From positions 1 to 10,144 of the forward strand of contig DAOWJG010000185.1 in assembly GCA_030640485.1 (NCBI GenBank): DNA of 10,144 nucleotides, given 5' to 3'. Shown piece by piece: positions 6,893 through 10,144 of the stretch (position 1 is the stretch's first letter; each line of letters opens with the position of its first letter). Both the position numbers and the translations under genes were made by a program. Source of the DNA: Dehalococcoidales bacterium. Its GTDB lineage: Bacteria; Chloroflexota; Dehalococcoidia; Dehalococcoidales; UBA5760. The notes beneath the pieces are model-generated. The model saw nothing but the letters and a program-made list of their open reading frames with translations, made no database searches and was not told the origin of the DNA.

Positions 6893-7443
6893 GGCTTGGT
6901 CTCCTTTCGGTATATTGAAATACAACTATCTCCGTGACGGCGCTCTTTGGTGAGGCAGAGTGCGGCATAAGCTGGAGCCAGGGGAAGACGGGGGGAGTGG
7001 GTTACCACCAAGATTGAGTTTGGCCCAACTAGTCTGGATGTTGCCAGTTTGGTTACTAGCTCGCCTATAGACGGATTAGAATAGGGTGGGTCCATTAGTA
7101 TGATGCTGTACTCCTTATCAAGAAAGAGGATTGCTTTGGCGACATCACAACAATAAACATGAGCTTGTGCGGTAAGTCGTGTCTTTTCTAGATTTTGCCT
7201 AATTATAGCACAACACCGCGGCTCGCGGTCAACAAAATCAACCCACTGGGCACCACGACTTAGCGCCTCAATACCTAAGGCACCGCTACCGGAGAACAAA
7301 TCAAGCACCCATGTCCAATCGCAGGCGGTAGTCTCTAGGATAGAGAAAATCGCACCGCGGACTAAATCTGTTGCCGGCCGAGTCGGGGTACCCTTGGGTA
7401 CTTTAAGTCGGTGTCCTTTAGCTTTGCCAGCGATAACTCGCAT
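6889..7443 (-). CDS. rsmD: 16S rRNA (guanine(966)-N(2))-methyltransferase
   Basis: It methylates G966 of 16S rRNA (E. coli numbering) using S-adenosylmethionine. The 184-residue protein opens with the family's N-terminal RNA-contact segment: MRVIAGKAKGHRLKVP at 1-16 and TRPATDLVRGAIFSIL at 21-36. The SAM-binding motif I is VLDLFSGSGALGIEALSRGA at 46-65, motif II has VDRE at 71-74, and the catalytic motif IV is DPPY at 118-121. The ATG at 7443 lies exactly at the conserved start but has no Shine-Dalgarno match; the 33 bases between it and the rnfB stop are A/T rich. A TATAAT at 7481-7476 overlaps the rnfB stop but has no recognisable -35 box, so a weak internal promoter is possible. The gene ends in a TTGA overlap with coaD. 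Confidence 0.94.
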   Translation of the reverse strand: MRVIAGKAKGHRLKVPKGTPTRPATDLVRGAIFSILETTACDWTWVLDLFSGSGALGIEALSRGAQWVDFVDREPRCCAIIRQNLEKTRLTAQAHVYCCDVAKAILFLDKEYSIILMDPPYSNPSIGELVTKLATSRLVGPNSILVVTHSPRLPLAPAYAALCLTKERRHGDSCISIYRKETKP

Positions 7444-7476
7444 TTTATGTATTTATATTTGTTAGGGTATCTTCTA

Positions 7477-8319
7477 TTATACTGAGACCAGTTCGGCCTC
7501 TTTCTCTTTTCCTATCTTGGTGAAATCAGCCAGCGTATTCTGTTCACACGCCTCAATGCACTTAAGGCAGAGAGTGCACTTCTCCTGGTTAAATTCAGGC
7601 AGGGCTGTCTCCTTGTTCCACTCTATGGCTTCGTCTTCACAAGCCTTAAAGCACTTTCGGCAGTGGATGCAGCCGAAATCACACCTTTCCCTACCCGGAA
7701 TATTCTTTAATGGTTGGTAGTTACAGAGAAAGGCAATCTTGGTTCCAGCCGGTACCAGCTCAATGAGGTCCTGCGGACATTCGGTGACACAAAGTCCGCA
7801 GCCGGTGCACTTATCGGGGTCGATGATAGCGACATTTTTATCCAGGTCTATAGATACGGCGCCCTGAGGACATATCTCCACACAGTCACTGAGACCGAGG
7901 CAGGCATACGGGCATCTCTTATACCCCCGGAGAAGTTGGGCTGCCGCCTTACACGTCGGGGCTCCAGAGTAACTATATATAACCTCTGAGTTGCCGCTAC
8001 AGCGAGCGAGCGCCTTTTTGCATATCGCGGTTGCATCCAGGGTACAGTTCAGGGCCTTCCCCAGTTTTTCCAGGCTCTCCGGGTCCTGTAACACCTGAGA
8101 GCACGGCGTCTTAGTTACCAAATCGGCATCTTTGGCTAATGCCTGAGCGTAGGCAAAACAACCGGGATAGCCGCAGGCACCGCAGTTCATCCCGGGCAGG
8201 ATAGAATTTATCTCTTCAGTCTTCTCGAATCCTTTTACCTTCTGTGGGACCTTGATGTATACCAGGTATATTATTAAGCCACAGATTAAGCCGATGGCGG
8301 TGAGTATTCCTATTATCAT
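7477..8319 (-). CDS. rnfB: Rnf electron transport complex subunit B
   Basis: This is the iron-sulfur subunit that takes electrons from reduced ferredoxin in the membrane Rnf complex. The 280 residues show an N-terminal membrane helix (3-22), then the 4Fe-4S domain with C46-x2-C49-x4-C54 (NCGACGYPGC) and probably C73. A cysteine-rich linker follows (C92, C100, C107, C123). Two ferredoxin-like domains come last: a CPYACLGLSDCVEICP motif at 136-151 and CTGCGLCVTECP, then CDFGCIHCRKCFKACE and CTLCLKCIEACE. This suggests five 4Fe-4S clusters in total, if all bind. After C73 the usual 'C.PGG' is CSQV here. GGAGGG at 8335-8340 is 15 bases from the ATG, rather far. It is 42 bases downstream of rnfA and 33 bases upstream of rsmD on the same strand. 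Some anaerobes use RnfB-like proteins outside Rnf, but the neighbours make the Rnf role secure. Confidence 0.95.
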   Translation of the reverse strand: MIIGILTAIGLICGLIIYLVYIKVPQKVKGFEKTEEINSILPGMNCGACGYPGCFAYAQALAKDADLVTKTPCSQVLQDPESLEKLGKALNCTLDATAICKKALARCSGNSEVIYSYSGAPTCKAAAQLLRGYKRCPYACLGLSDCVEICPQGAVSIDLDKNVAIIDPDKCTGCGLCVTECPQDLIELVPAGTKIAFLCNYQPLKNIPGRERCDFGCIHCRKCFKACEDEAIEWNKETALPEFNQEKCTLCLKCIEACEQNTLADFTKIGKEKEAELVSV

Positions 8320-8361
8320 TGTCTGTCCGTTAATCCCTCCGCTAATATATTATAACATCTG

Positions 8362-8937
8362 TTATATCATTCCCCCAAATCCAAGGAAGGCAAGGCCAAG
8401 AAGGGCGGCGATGATAAAGGCGATGGGTAGTCCCTTCATTGACTTGGGGGTGTTGGCCAGTTCCAGCCTCTCCCGTATGCCGGACATCATGGCTAAGACA
8501 AGGGTAAAGCCCAAACCACCACCGAGGGCGGCAACTACGCTCTGAGGGAATGAATAATCCTGGTATACGAGTATCAGGGTAACGCCGAGCACAGCGCAGT
8601 TGGTGGTAATAAGCGGTAGGTATATGCCAAAAGAAAAATAAAGCGCGATATTTGTTTTCTTTATGAACAGCTCTATAATCTGGACCAGCGTGGCTATCAC
8701 CAGTATAAAGATGACGATATACATATACTCAATGTCAAAAGGAATCAGGATATAACGGCGGATGAGCCAGGTGGCAATTGTGGCAATAGTCATGACGAAG
8801 GTAACGGCTATCCCCATACTGATAGCACTCTCTATTTTCTTAGAGACGCCGAAGAAGGGGCAGAGACCCAGGAACCTCACCAGAATGAAGTTGTTGATGA
8901 GAACCATACCGAGGAATATGGCAATGAGTTCACTCAC
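8362..8937 (-). CDS. rnfA: Rnf electron transport complex subunit A
   Basis: A 191-residue membrane protein with six predicted helices, one of the two homologous subunits (with RnfE) at the core of the Rnf complex. Conserved marks are INNFILVRFLGLCPFFGVS at 14-32, with C26, and ITTNCAVLG around C114. In the Rnf/Nqr family these paired cysteines of RnfA and RnfE bind an intramembrane 2Fe-2S cluster that carries electrons across the membrane. A glycine-rich ALGGGLGFTLVL segment leads into the usual SGIRERLELANTPKSMKG loop. The start is GTG at 8937, overlapping the end of rnfE by eight bases (GTGAGTGA); the ribosome site is weak (a GGGGGTGAT stretch further up), so production probably depends on translation of rnfE. 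Distinguished from RnfE by the TTNCAVLG and ERLEL motifs. Confidence 0.95.
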   Translation of the reverse strand: MSELIAIFLGMVLINNFILVRFLGLCPFFGVSKKIESAISMGIAVTFVMTIATIATWLIRRYILIPFDIEYMYIVIFILVIATLVQIIELFIKKTNIALYFSFGIYLPLITTNCAVLGVTLILVYQDYSFPQSVVAALGGGLGFTLVLAMMSGIRERLELANTPKSMKGLPIAFIIAALLGLAFLGFGGMI

Positions 8938-9544
8938 TCTTCATCACCCCCGTCCGTCTGAACAGTGCCATGATTAGCCCGATGACCAGGAATGCCCCGT
9001 ACGGCAGTACAAAGATACCTATGGGGTTCTCCCCCAGGACAGGCAGGGTGAAAAGGTCAAAACCGAGCACCGATAGACTACCGGTGCCGAGTACCTGTCT
9101 GATGAACGATATCAAAAGTAGGGCTAGCATAAAGCCGACGCTAATCCCTAGGGCATCAGCAATGGAGTCCAATACTGGATTCTTAGAGGCAAAGGCCTCG
9201 GCTCGGGCGAGTATTATACAATTTACCACAACCAGGGGTAAGAATATGCCTAGCGATTCGTAGGTATCCGGAAGGTAGGCATGGAATATTAGATTCACCA
9301 CGGTAACCAGGGTAGCAATGATAACAATAAATATGGGAATCCTCATTATAGTGGGAACAAATCTTCTTATAGAGGCTATGATAATGTTTGCTCCGAGGAG
9401 AACGATGAGTACTGCCAGCGTCATACCCAGGGCGTTGTCAATCGAGGTGCTGATGGCCAATGTCGGGCATAAACCCAGAGCCAGGACAAAAACGGGGTTA
9501 GAGATGATTAGTCCCTTGGCAAACTCCTTGCCGAATTTACCCAT
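8930..9544 (-). CDS. rnfE: Rnf electron transport complex subunit E
   Basis: A 204-residue membrane protein homologous to RnfA, with about six helices. It starts MGKFGKEFAKGLIISNP and has NPVFVLALGLCPTLAIS at 16-32 with C26. VVVNCIILARAEAFAS follows with C109, then a DSIADALGISVGF helix. C26 and C109 are the equivalents of the RnfA cysteines that share the intramembrane 2Fe-2S cluster. The loop GENPIGIFVLPYGAFLVIG near the C-terminus is typical of RnfE. AGGAG lies seven bases before the ATG and overlaps the region of the rnfG stop (TAAGGAG). It ends in an 8-base overlap with rnfA. NqrD is the Na+-NQR homologue, but the presence of RnfB and the gene order G-E-A-B indicate Rnf. Confidence 0.95.
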   Translation of the reverse strand: MGKFGKEFAKGLIISNPVFVLALGLCPTLAISTSIDNALGMTLAVLIVLLGANIIIASIRRFVPTIMRIPIFIVIIATLVTVVNLIFHAYLPDTYESLGIFLPLVVVNCIILARAEAFASKNPVLDSIADALGISVGFMLALLLISFIRQVLGTGSLSVLGFDLFTLPVLGENPIGIFVLPYGAFLVIGLIMALFRRTGVMKSE

Positions 9545-9555
9545 CTTTAATCTCC

Positions 9556-10101
9556 TTACTCACTGTCTTTAAGCAGCTTAACCTTTTCCAGGGCAGTATT
9601 TCTAACAGCATCAACCACGGCGCTGGAACTTATTGTGGAGCTAGTTATGGCGTCTATCTGGCCGCCATCCCGGTTTAAAGCCACGTCATCAATATTTATC
9701 CCGATGAATTGATTGGTAAAGGGCGGCTCGGCAATTCTGGTACCCAGCCCCGGTGTCTCGGTATGGCTGAGGACATAGATGCCGATAACCTTCGCGAGAG
9801 TCTTATCCCAGCCGGCCATGACTGTAACCGCACCGTCGAAACCCTGCGCGCTCGAAATAACCGCATAGCCTGCAGAGCACTTGAACCATTTGACTGTATC
9901 ATCCTTGTAGAGCGATTCTTGTTTTTTTCCTATATCACCTTCGGGTGTGTCCTTGAAAATACAGCAGACGGCCGAGCGCGCCTTCTTTTCGTCGGCCATT
10001 TTGATTTTATCCACCACGCTGCTGTAGACGAGATCAATGCCGGCAACGCACAGCGCGGTGATTACAAGGAGAACCAGCGGATAATGTATGCTCTTTTTCA
10101 T
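9556..10101 (-). CDS. rnfG: Rnf electron transport complex subunit G (covalent FMN subunit)
   Basis: A 181-residue protein with one N-terminal membrane helix (about 8-26) and an extracytoplasmic FMN-binding domain. Conserved family elements are the early helix with EKKAR (38-42), GYAVISSAQGFDGAVTVM at 78-95, IGIYVLSHTETPGLGTRI at 106-123, and the flavin motif DAITSSTISSSAVVDAV at 150-166. The usual attachment motif is close to DAITGATxSS, with FMN bound through phosphate to the threonine. Here that threonine is T156, but the GA before it is replaced by SS. Cysteines at 46, 47 and 75 are unusual additions. GGAGG at 10107-10111 lies five bases before the ATG. The 43 bases beyond it should contain the end of the preceding gene, probably rnfD: stops occur in two leftward frames (10131-10133 and 10120-10122), so its exact end cannot be told. 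Confidence 0.93.
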   Translation of the reverse strand: MKKSIHYPLVLLVITALCVAGIDLVYSSVVDKIKMADEKKARSAVCCIFKDTPEGDIGKKQESLYKDDTVKWFKCSAGYAVISSAQGFDGAVTVMAGWDKTLAKVIGIYVLSHTETPGLGTRIAEPPFTNQFIGINIDDVALNRDGGQIDAITSSTISSSAVVDAVRNTALEKVKLLKDSE

Positions 10102-10144
10102 CTGAACCTCCGTCGGCTGCTAACCATCGGTCACTGCGCCAGCA

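Noticed and set aside
6893..6925. ATG start at 6925 for coaD
   Set aside because: It would add eleven unconserved residues and overlap rsmD by 37 bases; TTG at 6892 has a well-placed GGAG and matches the family N-terminus.
8354..8365. Small palindrome TAACAtcTGTTA at the rnfA stop
   Set aside because: Five-base arms and no T-tract; too short to call a terminator or operator inside an operon.
10102..10144. C-terminal end of the upstream rnf gene (probably rnfD)
   Set aside because: Only about 10-25 coding bases would be present and stops occur in two frames, so neither the frame nor the identity can be decided.

Overview
The window looks like a piece of an anaerobic bacterial chromosome of about 50% G+C with dense operons. 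No rRNA or other phylogenetic marker is present, so the taxon is inferred. A Dehalococcoidia-like member of the Chloroflexota is my best guess, because an AmmeMemoRadiSam radical SAM enzyme, an AbrB-type regulator ahead of a MacAB-like exporter, and many ferredoxin-type proteins occur together. A clostridial or other anaerobic lineage remains possible.

Left end (1-819): the 5' part of a leftward radical SAM gene (amrS type) with its own extended -10 promoter. Next comes a 150-base stretch of strong inverted repeats. After it lies a 117-codon rightward open frame whose middle resembles the C-terminal tail of a serine recombinase and which runs into proC through an ATGA overlap. I read this stretch as the scar of a lost mobile element plus repeats.

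Centre, rightward (820-6040): proC (proline biosynthesis) stands alone. A 271-base gap follows, mostly without recognisable content, and ends in a clear sigma-70 promoter overlapped by a perfect 12-bp inverted repeat. That promoter serves a tightly packed operon: an AbrB-family regulator, a HlyD/MacA-like lipoprotein, an ABC ATPase, a MacB-like permease and a CvpA-family membrane protein. Two of its joints are 4-base GTGA overlaps. The operon ends at a 13-bp-stem terminator at 6002-6040, which also faces the convergent genes on the other strand.

Right half, leftward (10144-6066): rnfG, rnfE, rnfA and rnfB, four subunits of the Rnf complex, which couples electron flow between ferredoxin and NAD+ to an ion gradient across the membrane. 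They are followed without a clear break by rsmD (16S rRNA methyltransferase), coaD (coenzyme A biosynthesis) and a small 2[4Fe-4S] ferredoxin. The ferredoxin may have its own promoter. rnfC and rnfD would be expected upstream, beyond the right edge. A ferredoxin just downstream of an Rnf cluster suggests a possible electron partner, but rsmD and coaD between them look like housekeeping genes sharing the transcript.

No tRNA, rRNA, CRISPR array or intact insertion sequence was found. I see no clearly new biological system. The points most worth a second look are the promoter-embedded operator of the exporter operon, the recombinase scar fused to the proC start, the changed flavin-attachment motif of RnfG, and the repeated use of GTG/TTG starts inside 4-base overlaps.
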